Of a DNA stretch of 42,133 bases, positions 33,989 through 42,014 are shown in pieces. The DNA lies in contig NZ_JAGSPM010000017.1 of assembly GCF_018139645.1 (NCBI RefSeq), positions 1-42,133 on the forward strand. The letters run 5' to 3'. The notes beneath the pieces are model-generated. The model was not told the DNA's origin and ran no database searches. It saw only the letters and a list, made by a program, of their open reading frames with translations. Position numbers and translations under genes: made by a program. The DNA is from Affinundibacterium baiyunense. Its GTDB lineage: Bacteria > Pseudomonadota > Gammaproteobacteria > Burkholderiales > Burkholderiaceae_D. Positions within the stretch are counted from its first letter, which is position 1. Each line of letters begins with the position of its first letter.

Positions 33989-35539
33989 TTACGCTGTCTG
34001 TGCTGGCAACATCAATTGTGGGAAAGGATTGTAGTAATCCGCTGCTTTGCTGATCACGCCAGCCAAGCCTTTGCCGCCCGTTGGGGTGCGTGAAATCTCG
34101 GCAAAAGTGCCCTTGCCAATTGCGGCTGATAAACCCATTGCTTCAATTTCTGCCAGAATTTTTTCTGTCTCTGCCAACACTTCTTGTGCGCGGGTTTCGA
34201 TCTTTCCACCGGATTTAAATTCGATTTCTGAGTTCAAATCTTTCATCGTACCGAACACATACTTCGCATTTTGAATTGCCAAGAAACGATCTTGAATAAA
34301 TGGCGTATGAATCGCCTCAGTCATCATGCCGAGCAAATGAATATTTTGATTTGTTACGGTACTGACGATGTTAAATAAAGTGTCCTGAACCTGACCTTTA
34401 AAAATATTACCTGTCATGTGTTTGGTTGGCGGCATGTATTTCAATGACGCATCTGGAAATACTTGACGCACCAATTGCGCGTGCGCCATTTCCCACAAGA
34501 AGCCGTTTTCTAATTCAGGATTAATTTCAAATGCATGACCGAGACCCATTTGATCTGGCTGCAAACCAGACAAATACGCAAACTGTTCATTGATTAATTG
34601 AGATGCCAAGACTGTGTGTGCCGCTTCGTAGGCATCTGCCGTCGTCAAATAATTGTCCTCACCGGTGTTGATGATAATGCCCGCATAGGCATTCACCATG
34701 CGTGAGAAGAATTGATCGATGAAAGTACGCTTCATATTGATGTCGCGGAAGATGATGCCGTACATCGAATCATTGAGCATCATATCGAGACGTTCGATCG
34801 CGCCCATCGCCGCGATCTCTGGCATACACAAACCTGAGCAATAGTTAGTCAAGCGAATATAGCGACCAAGTTTTTCACCGACTTCATCCAAAGCAGCGCG
34901 CATCAGTTTGAAGTTTTCTTGAGTCGCGTAAGTACCACCGAAACCTTCGGTCGTTGCGCCATACGGTACGTAGTCGAGCAAACTTTGACCAGTAGAGCGA
35001 ATCACTGCAATGATGTCGGCGCCCTGTTCTGCTGCGGCGCGTGCTTGCACCACATCTTCATAGATATTGCCGGTCGCAACAATCAAATATAACCAAGGTG
35101 TTGGTGCTTCGCCCATCGTCTCAATTTGCTTCGCGCGGAATGCACGTTGACCAGCGATATGCTGACACATGATCGCAGCTTGTGCTTCTGTCGCTTTACG
35201 CGCGGCATCGGCATCTTTTGGTAAAGCCAAGGTCAGTGTGCCTTTCGACACAGCTTCTGCCACAGCTTGCGCCGTCATATTGTGTTCTTGCATGGCGGCG
35301 ACCACGATCGGTGCGGCGCCATGTTGCAATAAGTTTTGTGCTTGTAAATGATCAACCACCACGTTGGGCAAAGGCACATAGTTTTCATCAATGCCATCGA
35401 TGCCGAGCAAACGCAAAGTGGCGCGCTCTACCGTCGTCGTCGTGTACTGTGACATTTCATCGAACACCTGACGTGCAATGCGACGCGCGGAATCACGTGC
35501 GCGGTCGATTTGTGCCTGATCTAGTTTTAATTGGCTCAT
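33989..35539 (-). CDS. kamD: Lysine 5,6-aminomutase alpha subunit
   Basis: KamD is the large TIM-barrel subunit that holds substrate and, with KamE, the PLP and adenosylcobalamin of lysine 5,6-aminomutase. Its 516 residues match the usual size of about 515-520. The N-terminal LDQAQIDRARDSARRIARQVFDE and the barrel segments QGADIIAVIRSTGQSLLDYVPYG and YCSGLCMPEIAAMGAIERLDMMLND are characteristic of the family. Its ATG overlaps the stop of the preceding KamB-like gene (ATGA), and kamE follows after 10 bases, so the three are translationally linked. Assignment is strong because both subunits and all pathway neighbours are present. Confidence 0.95.
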   Translation of the reverse strand: MSQLKLDQAQIDRARDSARRIARQVFDEMSQYTTTTVERATLRLLGIDGIDENYVPLPNVVVDHLQAQNLLQHGAAPIVVAAMQEHNMTAQAVAEAVSKGTLTLALPKDADAARKATEAQAAIMCQHIAGQRAFRAKQIETMGEAPTPWLYLIVATGNIYEDVVQARAAAEQGADIIAVIRSTGQSLLDYVPYGATTEGFGGTYATQENFKLMRAALDEVGEKLGRYIRLTNYCSGLCMPEIAAMGAIERLDMMLNDSMYGIIFRDINMKRTFIDQFFSRMVNAYAGIIINTGEDNYLTTADAYEAAHTVLASQLINEQFAYLSGLQPDQMGLGHAFEINPELENGFLWEMAHAQLVRQVFPDASLKYMPPTKHMTGNIFKGQVQDTLFNIVSTVTNQNIHLLGMMTEAIHTPFIQDRFLAIQNAKYVFGTMKDLNSEIEFKSGGKIETRAQEVLAETEKILAEIEAMGLSAAIGKGTFAEISRTPTGGKGLAGVISKAADYYNPFPQLMLPAQTA

Positions 35540-36645
35540 GCTACTTCTCCTGTTTCTTTAATTTTTTCATTGGAAGTTGCTTCGAGGACGACGTCACAAA
35601 CGTCATAGCCAACAAAAGCAGCTTTCGCGACTTGCAAAAACTCAGCAGCCTCAAAACTGCCACCCATGGGCGAAAATGGATTCAAGGTAATCCCAGTCAA
35701 GTTAATGCCACGATACCCGACTAATTTCGCACCGAGTTTTTGAAAGATCAATAAATCGGTATTTTCTATAAATAATTTTGTGCCATCTGCAACAACCACG
35801 TTCAAAGCTGGATGACGTTCCGCCAAGCTACTTAAAGCGCGCCACAAATTGCGCCCAACAGCACCGCTAACGGCGATGGTGCCAAGCTTGGCATCGATGT
35901 ATTCCATCAACTTAGCACCCGCATTGAGGGTAGCAATTTCTTCTAAAAAGAGGACCTTTCCATCTTGATCCCAAATACCAACGCCACCTTGTGTAAACAC
36001 CGCTTCACATTGGGCTTTGACACGATCATCTGCTTGTTTAATACCAAGAATGCCAAGGCGATCACGTGTTTTGCGGATCACATCTTGAATACCGCCACCA
36101 ATTGCAGCACCAGTCGCTAAAATCACGCCATCGGCGATCGCTGGAGAAGCATGATGACTGCGACCTAAAGCACCATCCAAAATCACTAAACTTGCACCGC
36201 ATTGACGCAAGCGCGCGATGACTTTTAGTTGATCACTGCCACGCGATGCACCAGCGACTTCCATCTCGCCATATTCCAACACCTTGACCACCAAAATCTC
36301 CCCCATAGGGCTATCAATCTGTGTTGAGTCAATTAATTTCCAACGCACTTTTGCACGCTGCAAAGTTTCACGCGCGGTGGCAACGAGATTGCCTGGCCAC
36401 ACCATGATGGGTGGTTTAGGATTAAAAAAAACTTGATCGCGGTCTTCGCCATCACGACCGATGGAGGTAAGGCCTATGTCCACTTGCGCTGCAGCTGCTT
36501 GCGCCAGCACATGGTTCATTGCGACAGTCTTGCCGGTGTTTTTTGTCATACCCATGACCGCTAAGGTTTGCATGCCACTATCGTGGATGCGCTGCCAGAG
36601 CGGACTGGTTTTGATATTACTTAATGTGGGATGTTTGAACTCCAT
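35536..36645 (-). CDS. kamB: KamB-like P-loop protein, probable lysine 5,6-aminomutase reactivase subunit
   Basis: In clostridia and fusobacteria, kamD-kamE lie beside two conserved genes, kamB and kamC, thought to encode a chaperone that exchanges damaged cobalamin in the aminomutase. This 369-residue protein occupies the kamB position. Residues 32-40 form a Walker A motif, GMTKNTGKT, and the body has actin/MutL-like features such as VILDGALGRSHHASPAIADGVILATGAAIGGG and AVSGAVGRNLW. I start at MEFKHPTLSN; a GTG 72 bases upstream would overlap kdd. It ends overlapping kamD by 4 bases. No MutS-like KamC is encoded in the window. The specific name is moderately confident; the nucleotide-binding role is firmer. 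Confidence 0.72.
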   Translation of the reverse strand: MEFKHPTLSNIKTSPLWQRIHDSGMQTLAVMGMTKNTGKTVAMNHVLAQAAAAQVDIGLTSIGRDGEDRDQVFFNPKPPIMVWPGNLVATARETLQRAKVRWKLIDSTQIDSPMGEILVVKVLEYGEMEVAGASRGSDQLKVIARLRQCGASLVILDGALGRSHHASPAIADGVILATGAAIGGGIQDVIRKTRDRLGILGIKQADDRVKAQCEAVFTQGGVGIWDQDGKVLFLEEIATLNAGAKLMEYIDAKLGTIAVSGAVGRNLWRALSSLAERHPALNVVVADGTKLFIENTDLLIFQKLGAKLVGYRGINLTGITLNPFSPMGGSFEAAEFLQVAKAAFVGYDVCDVVLEATSNEKIKETGEVA

Positions 36646-36676
36646 CGTCGACAACTTTCTAAATTCTAGAACGAAA

Positions 36677-37723
36677 TTAAACGTAGAGTTCTGTGAATAA
36701 CTGACGCAGTTTTTCACTCTCGCGCAATAAGGCTAAAGAGTGTTCTGCATGACCAGTCGCGTAACCATTACCAACGATCATTTCCACGTCTTTACCGACA
36801 CCTTCAGCGCCTAAAGCAGCTGCGGTGAAGCTAGTTGCCATTGAAAAGAAATAAATTTTGCCGTGCTGCTTAGTGGACAAAATACTGCCCATTTCCGTGT
36901 TTTGAATATTCACGCAATTGATGACTAAATCTGCCATTGCGCCATTGGTCACTTTCGCTACGGCTTCCATCAAGGCCAAAGCATTAGTCGCATCAACTTG
37001 CAGAGTATGATCAGCCCAGCCCAATTCTTGCATGCGTTTGCAGTCTTTTTCAAATGGAGAGACACCGATCACGCAGCCGTTTTTACCAGCGCGTTTTTTC
37101 GCTTCGTACACACACAAAGTACCAGACTTGCCACCACCGCCGATAACAACAACGGTGTCGCCTTCTTTCACCAAACGTGCGGTCTGCGCAGGCGCTCCAG
37201 CCACATCCAAAATAGCGAGCGCCATTTTTTCATCGATATCATCTGGCAACTTAGCGTACAAGCCGGTTTCAAACAAAATCGCTTTGCCTTTGATATCGAC
37301 CTGATCTTTTTGCATATGAATTTTGACGATTTCATCAATGCGCAAAGGTGTCAATGACAAGGAGACCAAGGTAGCAATTTTGTCGCCTACTTTTAAGTCA
37401 ATCTTGCCGGCTAAAGATGAACCAATTTCCAAGATCGTTCCGATCAACATACCGCCAGAACCGGTCACCGGATTGTGATGTTTACCGCGTTTTTCAACAA
37501 TGCCTTTGACGATTTCTGCCACTTTGGCTTCATCGCCATTCGCTTCTTGTTTGATTTGCGTAAAGCTGGCGGCGTCGATATTTAAAGCGGAGACGTCGAT
37601 CAGGATTTCGTTGTCGGTGATCTCCATCGTGTTATCGATCTTCCACGCGCCTTGTGGCAAGACGCCTTGTGGTTCGATGACGCGGTGAATTCCGTATGGG
37701 GAGCTTGGTGTTGTGAATGTCAT
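36677..37723 (-). CDS. kdd: 3,5-diaminohexanoate dehydrogenase
   Basis: Kdd oxidatively deaminates 3,5-diaminohexanoate to 5-amino-3-oxohexanoate with NAD(P)+. The 348-residue protein has an MDR-like (zinc-independent) layout: a catalytic N-terminal half with HHNPVTGSGGMLIGTILEIG, and a nucleotide-binding half with VVVIGGGGKSGTLCVYEAKKRAG (GGGGKSG loop) near residue 195. DLVINCVNIQNTEMGSIL and the C-terminal GYATGHAEHSL segment match known Kdd proteins as I remember them. It lies 31 bases upstream of the KamB-like gene. A REP-like doublet separates it from kamA. Confidence 0.93.
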   Translation of the reverse strand: MTFTTPSSPYGIHRVIEPQGVLPQGAWKIDNTMEITDNEILIDVSALNIDAASFTQIKQEANGDEAKVAEIVKGIVEKRGKHHNPVTGSGGMLIGTILEIGSSLAGKIDLKVGDKIATLVSLSLTPLRIDEIVKIHMQKDQVDIKGKAILFETGLYAKLPDDIDEKMALAILDVAGAPAQTARLVKEGDTVVVIGGGGKSGTLCVYEAKKRAGKNGCVIGVSPFEKDCKRMQELGWADHTLQVDATNALALMEAVAKVTNGAMADLVINCVNIQNTEMGSILSTKQHGKIYFFSMATSFTAAALGAEGVGKDVEMIVGNGYATGHAEHSLALLRESEKLRQLFTELYV

Positions 37724-37767
37724 GATGAGAAGATGGGATAGTTAGGTAGATGATCGCCGCTAATGTC

Positions 37768-37921
37768 CCCTCTCCCGCAAGCGGGAGAGGGTTAGGGTGA
37801 GGGTGATTGAAGTCGCTGCATAATTTAAAAGAACCCAAAACCACGGTTCATTCAATTAATGTCCAACATTCCTTACTGAACGCCCCTCATCCCCACCCTT
37901 CTCCCGCTTGCGGGAGAAGGG
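37768..37921. repeat. REP-like hairpin doublet between kamA and kdd
   Basis: The left unit (37768-37806) is CCCTCTCCCGC-AA-GCGGGAGAGGG with tail TTAGGGTGAGGG; the right (37881-37921) is the inverted CCCTTCTCCCGC type with tail in reverse complement (CCCTCATCCCC). The two unit types are the same as in the doublet at 33036-33200 but in the opposite order, so the whole doublet is in reverse orientation. The interior, about 75 bases, is not clearly shared. Confidence 0.87.
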
Positions 37922-37965
37922 CTTTCAAACAGAAGCTACTAAGTTAGGTAACTCTGTTACGCAGA

Positions 37966-39147
37966 TTAGTTACTACGCGTAGGCAAACTAAAGTTATGAC
38001 CCAAGCCAGGCATATCAATTGTCATGCCTTTGTAGTTACGGCACTTGACTGTGGTGCCGCTACCGTCTGGCAATTCTTCTTCACGTACATAAGTCGGAAT
38101 GATAGGCAATTTACCCAAACCACCCAAACCATCTACCACGAATGTTGGTACTGCTGGACCACTGATCCAACCGCGCAGGCCTTCATACAATTCAATCATA
38201 CGATGATGTGGCACGATGAAATGATGTGCACCTTCCACCATGTCGGTGGAGTAGACATAGTAAGGACGTACGCCCATTTCAATGGTTTGCATGAAAAGAT
38301 CACGCATCACCATCACGTCATCATTCACGCCTTTCAAACAAACTGTTTGCAAGCCCATCATGATGCCGGCTTTTTGTATCATCTTGACTCGTTGACGCAG
38401 CAAAGGTGTGATTTCTTTTGGATGACCGATATGGATATTGATCATTTGTACGCGATGCTTTTCCAATACCGCACACAACTCTGGTGTGACGCGTGTTGGC
38501 AATTGCACGACCATGCGGGACCCCATACGCAAGAAGCGAACATGCGGTGCGCGACGACGAATTTCGCCGAGGATATAGTCCAAGCGCTCATCGGTAAATG
38601 TCAGCGGATCACCGCCAGACAACAAGACGTCTTCAATTTCTGGATTGCTAGCGATGTAGTCAATCGATGCTTCGATTTCATCTTTCGCAACGGAACCATC
38701 AGGCTGCGACACCATACGTTTACGTGTGCAGAAACGGCACAAAGTTGCGCAAGTATTGGAAACCAAAAACAACACGCGACGTGGATAACGATGCACCACA
38801 CTAGTACCAGGAATGGTGTCGCCCTCTTCACCCAATTGATCCAAAGAAGTCGCGAAGCCAGGAATAGTTTGTTCATGGTGCGAAGGCATGTATTGCAAGC
38901 GGATAGGACAATTTGGATCATCTTTGTCCATCAATTTCGCCATGTAAGGCGTGATCGCTACCGCAAATTTTTTATAGACGGTGTTATCCACGTCTTCCAC
39001 ATTATTCAACACGCCCATCAATTCAGAATGGTGAGAATAACGACGCGTGAATTGCTTTTGCCAAGATTCTGACTCTGGATCATAAGCGTCTAATTCTTCG
39101 CGTGTCAGTAATTTCTTGATAGGATTAAATTCGACTTTTTGGTCCAT
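37966..39147 (-). CDS. kamA: Lysine 2,3-aminomutase (radical SAM)
   Basis: KamA converts L-lysine to L-beta-lysine using SAM, PLP and a [4Fe-4S] cluster. The radical SAM motif CATLCRFC places Cys133, Cys137 and Cys140. A Gly-rich loop with the PLP lysine is seen near the C-terminus as GLGGLGKLPIIPTY. At 393 residues it carries the C-terminal region that the shorter EF-P-modifying homologue EpmB lacks, which, with the kdd/kamDE context, supports catabolic KamA. It is the first gene of the lysine cluster and divergent from an Lrp/AsnC-type regulator. The leader next to its ATG, AGAGACATCATG, is identical in 12 bases to that of ald. Confidence 0.95.
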   Translation of the reverse strand: MDQKVEFNPIKKLLTREELDAYDPESESWQKQFTRRYSHHSELMGVLNNVEDVDNTVYKKFAVAITPYMAKLMDKDDPNCPIRLQYMPSHHEQTIPGFATSLDQLGEEGDTIPGTSVVHRYPRRVLFLVSNTCATLCRFCTRKRMVSQPDGSVAKDEIEASIDYIASNPEIEDVLLSGGDPLTFTDERLDYILGEIRRRAPHVRFLRMGSRMVVQLPTRVTPELCAVLEKHRVQMINIHIGHPKEITPLLRQRVKMIQKAGIMMGLQTVCLKGVNDDVMVMRDLFMQTIEMGVRPYYVYSTDMVEGAHHFIVPHHRMIELYEGLRGWISGPAVPTFVVDGLGGLGKLPIIPTYVREEELPDGSGTTVKCRNYKGMTIDMPGLGHNFSLPTRSN

Positions 39148-39318
39148 GATGTCTCTCTCGTTGATATGGCGAAAGTTCGCAAAAATGCAAACAAGCTGAA
39201 ATAAATACCCCTACGGGCGATAGGGAGAGAGTGTAAAGAGGAGTTGTGCCATCACAAACGCACAAAGTGACTTAATGAAACAGCAAAAATCAGTCATAAT
39301 GTATGATATTCAAACAAA

Positions 39319-39789
39319 ATGCCTGAAACCACCAAGAATCCCACTATGTCACAAGTACTAGATGCCTTAGATCAACAAATTATCGACCTGCTCAAAGTGA
39401 ACGCAAGGCTTCCCATCGTTGCGATGGCAAAAGCGCTAGGTTGCGCCCGCAGCACAGCACAACTGCGCCTCAAATCGCTAGAAGACCGCGGCATTATTAG
39501 TGGTTATACAGTCGACATTTCAGTGAATCGATCTCGACCTAGCATTCAAGCGATGGTGTTAATTTCGATTGAATCGCAACACGAACCTGAGATCATGCGC
39601 GCACTGACCAAACGACATGAGATCATCAAGCTATACACGGTGTCAGGCCGTTACGATTTATGCGCAATGCTGTCCACAGAATCGACACATGAACTCGATG
39701 CGGTCATTGATAAGATTCGCTTGATTAAAGGCGTGGTGGATACCTTTTCGACGATTTTATTGTCGACAAAATTGGATAGACCGGCTTAA
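39319..39789 (+). CDS. Lrp/AsnC-family transcriptional regulator
   Basis: The 156-residue protein has an N-terminal helix-turn-helix (about 15-70, LDALDQQIIDLLKVNARLPIVAMAKALGCARSTAQLRLKSLEDRGII) and a C-terminal RAM ligand-binding domain (about 75-150, including YTVSGRYDLCAMLSTES). Such regulators bind amino acids and act as octamers. A second in-frame ATG at 39346 (MSQVLDALDQQ) is an equally plausible start. The gene is divergent from kamA across 171 bases, the normal position for a pathway-specific regulator, so lysine or beta-lysine is a likely effector; that is inference. It could also act on ald, 1 kb downstream. Confidence 0.9.
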   Translation: MPETTKNPTMSQVLDALDQQIIDLLKVNARLPIVAMAKALGCARSTAQLRLKSLEDRGIISGYTVDISVNRSRPSIQAMVLISIESQHEPEIMRALTKRHEIIKLYTVSGRYDLCAMLSTESTHELDAVIDKIRLIKGVVDTFSTILLSTKLDRPA

Positions 39790-39819
39790 TGCACCTAAAT
39801 AAAGGCGTGAAATAGCAAG

Positions 39820-40347
39820 CTAAGGATTAGCCAGCAAACGATTCACTTGTCGTATAAAGCGCCAATGCACAATCCATAAAACAATTGCGATCAAGCTCGC
39901 GAATGAACCGATTTCACTTGGCCACAAGGAAACTATCTGCGCTGCACACCAGCCTATTCCAGAGGCCAAACCAAAATGCGTGAGTGACTGCAAAGCGGGA
40001 TTTTGCGCTGCCTCATTTCGCAAAGAAGCCGCCACATTCGCGATGATAAAAAAATCTTCAATAAAGTTGTAAGGGATGAGAAACATCAACCAAACACTCC
40101 GGGCTTGAGCGACGCGTGCATTTGGGCTTACTAAAGACAGTGTTCGGGACAAATCCCTGCAATAGAAGAAGACAAAAATCAAAAAGACTGAACCCAAGGC
40201 GACACTGCCGTAGACGCCTAGCGTTTCAACCTCTTGCAGTATGCCGACTCTCTGTGATGAATGTAGAAACGGATATACCAGTGCATAAGCAACTGGCAGC
40301 GTCAGCACTATTTTTAACAAGGTGAGCAGGAAATTCCTATTTGACAT
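39820..40347 (-). CDS. Hypothetical four-to-five-helix membrane protein
   Basis: A 175-residue membrane protein that I do not recognise. Hydrophobic segments occur at about residues 6-26 (LLTLLKIVLTLPVAYALVYPF), 43-62 (LGVYGSVALGSVFLIFVFF), 86-106 (SVWLMFLIPYNFIEDFFII), 124-140 and 147-163. The motif FLIPYNFIEDFFIIANVAASL is the most distinctive part. AGGAA lies upstream of the ATG. It is convergent with the regulator gene, 30 bases apart, and its link to the lysine cluster is unknown; a transport role is not suggested by the sequence. Confidence 0.62.
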   Translation of the reverse strand: MSNRNFLLTLLKIVLTLPVAYALVYPFLHSSQRVGILQEVETLGVYGSVALGSVFLIFVFFYCRDLSRTLSLVSPNARVAQARSVWLMFLIPYNFIEDFFIIANVAASLRNEAAQNPALQSLTHFGLASGIGWCAAQIVSLWPSEIGSFASLIAIVLWIVHWRFIRQVNRLLANP

Positions 40348-40807
40348 AATTTAATTCCTATAAAAATAAATATTTAATTCCCGGCATGTTAGCTTGAGCG
40401 CATTGGATATGGCAAATGCTTCACTTGCTAACTTAGACCATCTCTATCGCAGTCACGTGTTAGGCACCACAAGAAGAAAATCAGAGAAACAGCCGCGTGC
40501 TGCAAGTGCAAACTGTCAGGAAATTCGGACAAATTCTGGCCATTTGTAAGGAATTCAATACATTGTGCACACGCACAATTGCCACACATCAGCAAAATTT
40601 AAATTTTTATTTCCATTAGTGAAATGCTAGTTTTTTCCAATGCCATAATCGACCTCGGCTGATTACCCATCTAGTCAAATACAACAAAAAAAACAGAACG
40701 TTGGCGAGTAAATCTCCCAACGTTCTTATCGTCGAGAAATGCGATTTACTAGCACCAAGTAAATCGCTCCCAACTTAAACACTCCAAAATAGATAGAAAG
40801 AGACATC
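40348..40807 (+). promoter_or_regulatory. Long leader upstream of ald with two dyads
   Basis: This 460-base gap holds two strong dyads. Dyad 1 (40695-40726) is AGAACGTTGG / CCAACGTTCT with a 12-base loop. Dyad 2 (40741-40767) is GCGATTTACT / AGTAAATCGC with a 7-base loop. AGTAAATC also occurs in loop 1 (40707-40714), so the left arm of dyad 2 could pair there instead. A possible -10 box CATAAT lies at 40644-40649, which would put both dyads in the transcript. No T-run follows either dyad, so neither is an ordinary terminator. The rest of the gap shows nothing I recognise. Confidence 0.6.
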
Positions 40808-41923
40808 ATGATTGTTGGCGTACCTAAAGAAATTAAAAACCACGAATATCGTGTAGGCATGACCCCATCCTCAGTGCGTGAATTAACTTCACGCGGCCAC
40901 AAAGTCCTCGTGCAAAAAAATGCTGGTGGTGAGATTGGCTTAAGTGATGAACAATATGTTGCGGTCGGTGCGGAACTAGTCGAAACAGCTAAAGAGATTT
41001 TTGAACGCGCCGAGATGATTGTAAAAGTCAAAGAACCACAAGCGATTGAGTGCGCCATGTTGCGCCCCGGACAAATTTTGTACACCTACCTGCACCTTGC
41101 GCCAGATCCAGAACAAACCGCAGCCTTAGTAAAATCAGGCGCGATTTGTATCGCCTACGAAACGATTACTGGTGCCAATGGCGGTTTACCTTTGCTTGCG
41201 CCAATGAGCGAAGTGGCAGGTCGCATGTCTATCCAAGCAGGCGCGGCACATCTAGAAAAATCCAAAGGTGGCATGGGCTTGCTGTTGGGTGGCGTACCAG
41301 GTGTAGCGCCTGCACATATCGTGATTATTGGTGCGGGCGTAGTAGGCACCAATGCGATGCAAATGGCAGTTGGCACGGGCGCACGCGTCACCGTGTTAGA
41401 CAAGAGTATTGATCGCCTGCGTCAATTAGACTTGGTCTATGGCAATCGTATTTCGACTGTGTACTCCAATGCTCAATCCATAGAAGAAGCAGTTTTGTCT
41501 GCTGACCTCGTGATTGGTGGCGTATTAGTTCCCGGCGCGGCAGCACCAAAATTGGTCAGCCGTAATTTAATTTCCCGCATGAAAAAAGGCGCGGTCGTCG
41601 TTGATGTGGCAATTGATCAAGGTGGTTGTTTTGAAACCTCTCACGCCACAACGCATGCAGAGCCGACTTATGTTGTTGATGGCGTCATACATTACTGCGT
41701 AGCGAATATGCCAGGCGCGGTTGCTCGTACTTCAACATTCGCGTTAAACAATGCAACCGTCGGACATGCGATCGCTCTCGCTAGTAAAGGTTGGAAACAA
41801 GCATTACGCGACGACATACATTTGCGTAACGGTTTAAATGTGTGCGAAGGCAAAGTTACTTATGCAGCTGTTGCACATGATCTAGGCTATCCATATGTAG
41901 CGGCAGAAAGTGTGCTTAATTAA
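40808..41923 (+). CDS. ald: Alanine dehydrogenase
   Basis: Ald interconverts L-alanine and pyruvate plus ammonia with NAD+/NADH. The 371-residue length and features are standard: MIVGVPKEIKNHEYRVGMTP at the N-terminus, the substrate-region lysine in VKVKEPQ, TYLHLAPDPEQT with the catalytic histidine, the NAD-binding VIIGAGVVGTNAMQMAVGTGA and the GGVLVPGAAAPKLVS block. The ribosome-binding region is weak (AAAGAGAC). It follows the regulator and membrane-protein genes of the lysine cluster and may help balance ammonia released by Kal and Kdd; that link is inferred. An IS3-type element begins 91 bases after its stop. Confidence 0.96.
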   Translation: MIVGVPKEIKNHEYRVGMTPSSVRELTSRGHKVLVQKNAGGEIGLSDEQYVAVGAELVETAKEIFERAEMIVKVKEPQAIECAMLRPGQILYTYLHLAPDPEQTAALVKSGAICIAYETITGANGGLPLLAPMSEVAGRMSIQAGAAHLEKSKGGMGLLLGGVPGVAPAHIVIIGAGVVGTNAMQMAVGTGARVTVLDKSIDRLRQLDLVYGNRISTVYSNAQSIEEAVLSADLVIGGVLVPGAAAPKLVSRNLISRMKKGAVVVDVAIDQGGCFETSHATTHAEPTYVVDGVIHYCVANMPGAVARTSTFALNNATVGHAIALASKGWKQALRDDIHLRNGLNVCEGKVTYAAVAHDLGYPYVAAESVLN

Positions 41924-42014
41924 TTGAACTAAGTCGTTTTGGTATATATGATTTGTCACATTTGATTTGATGCATACGATTTGCAGTGAACAAAAAAAGC
42001 CAGCGAAGATGAAG

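Noticed and set aside
37996..39072. A 358-codon open frame antisense to kamA
   Set aside because: The translation is His/Cys/Gln-rich with no family features, while kamA on the other strand has all radical SAM residues.
39148..39318. A possible lysine or cobalamin riboswitch in front of kamA
   Set aside because: The gap is only 171 bases and I found neither the conserved lysine-riboswitch core nor the B12-box; an Lrp-type regulator is the simpler explanation.
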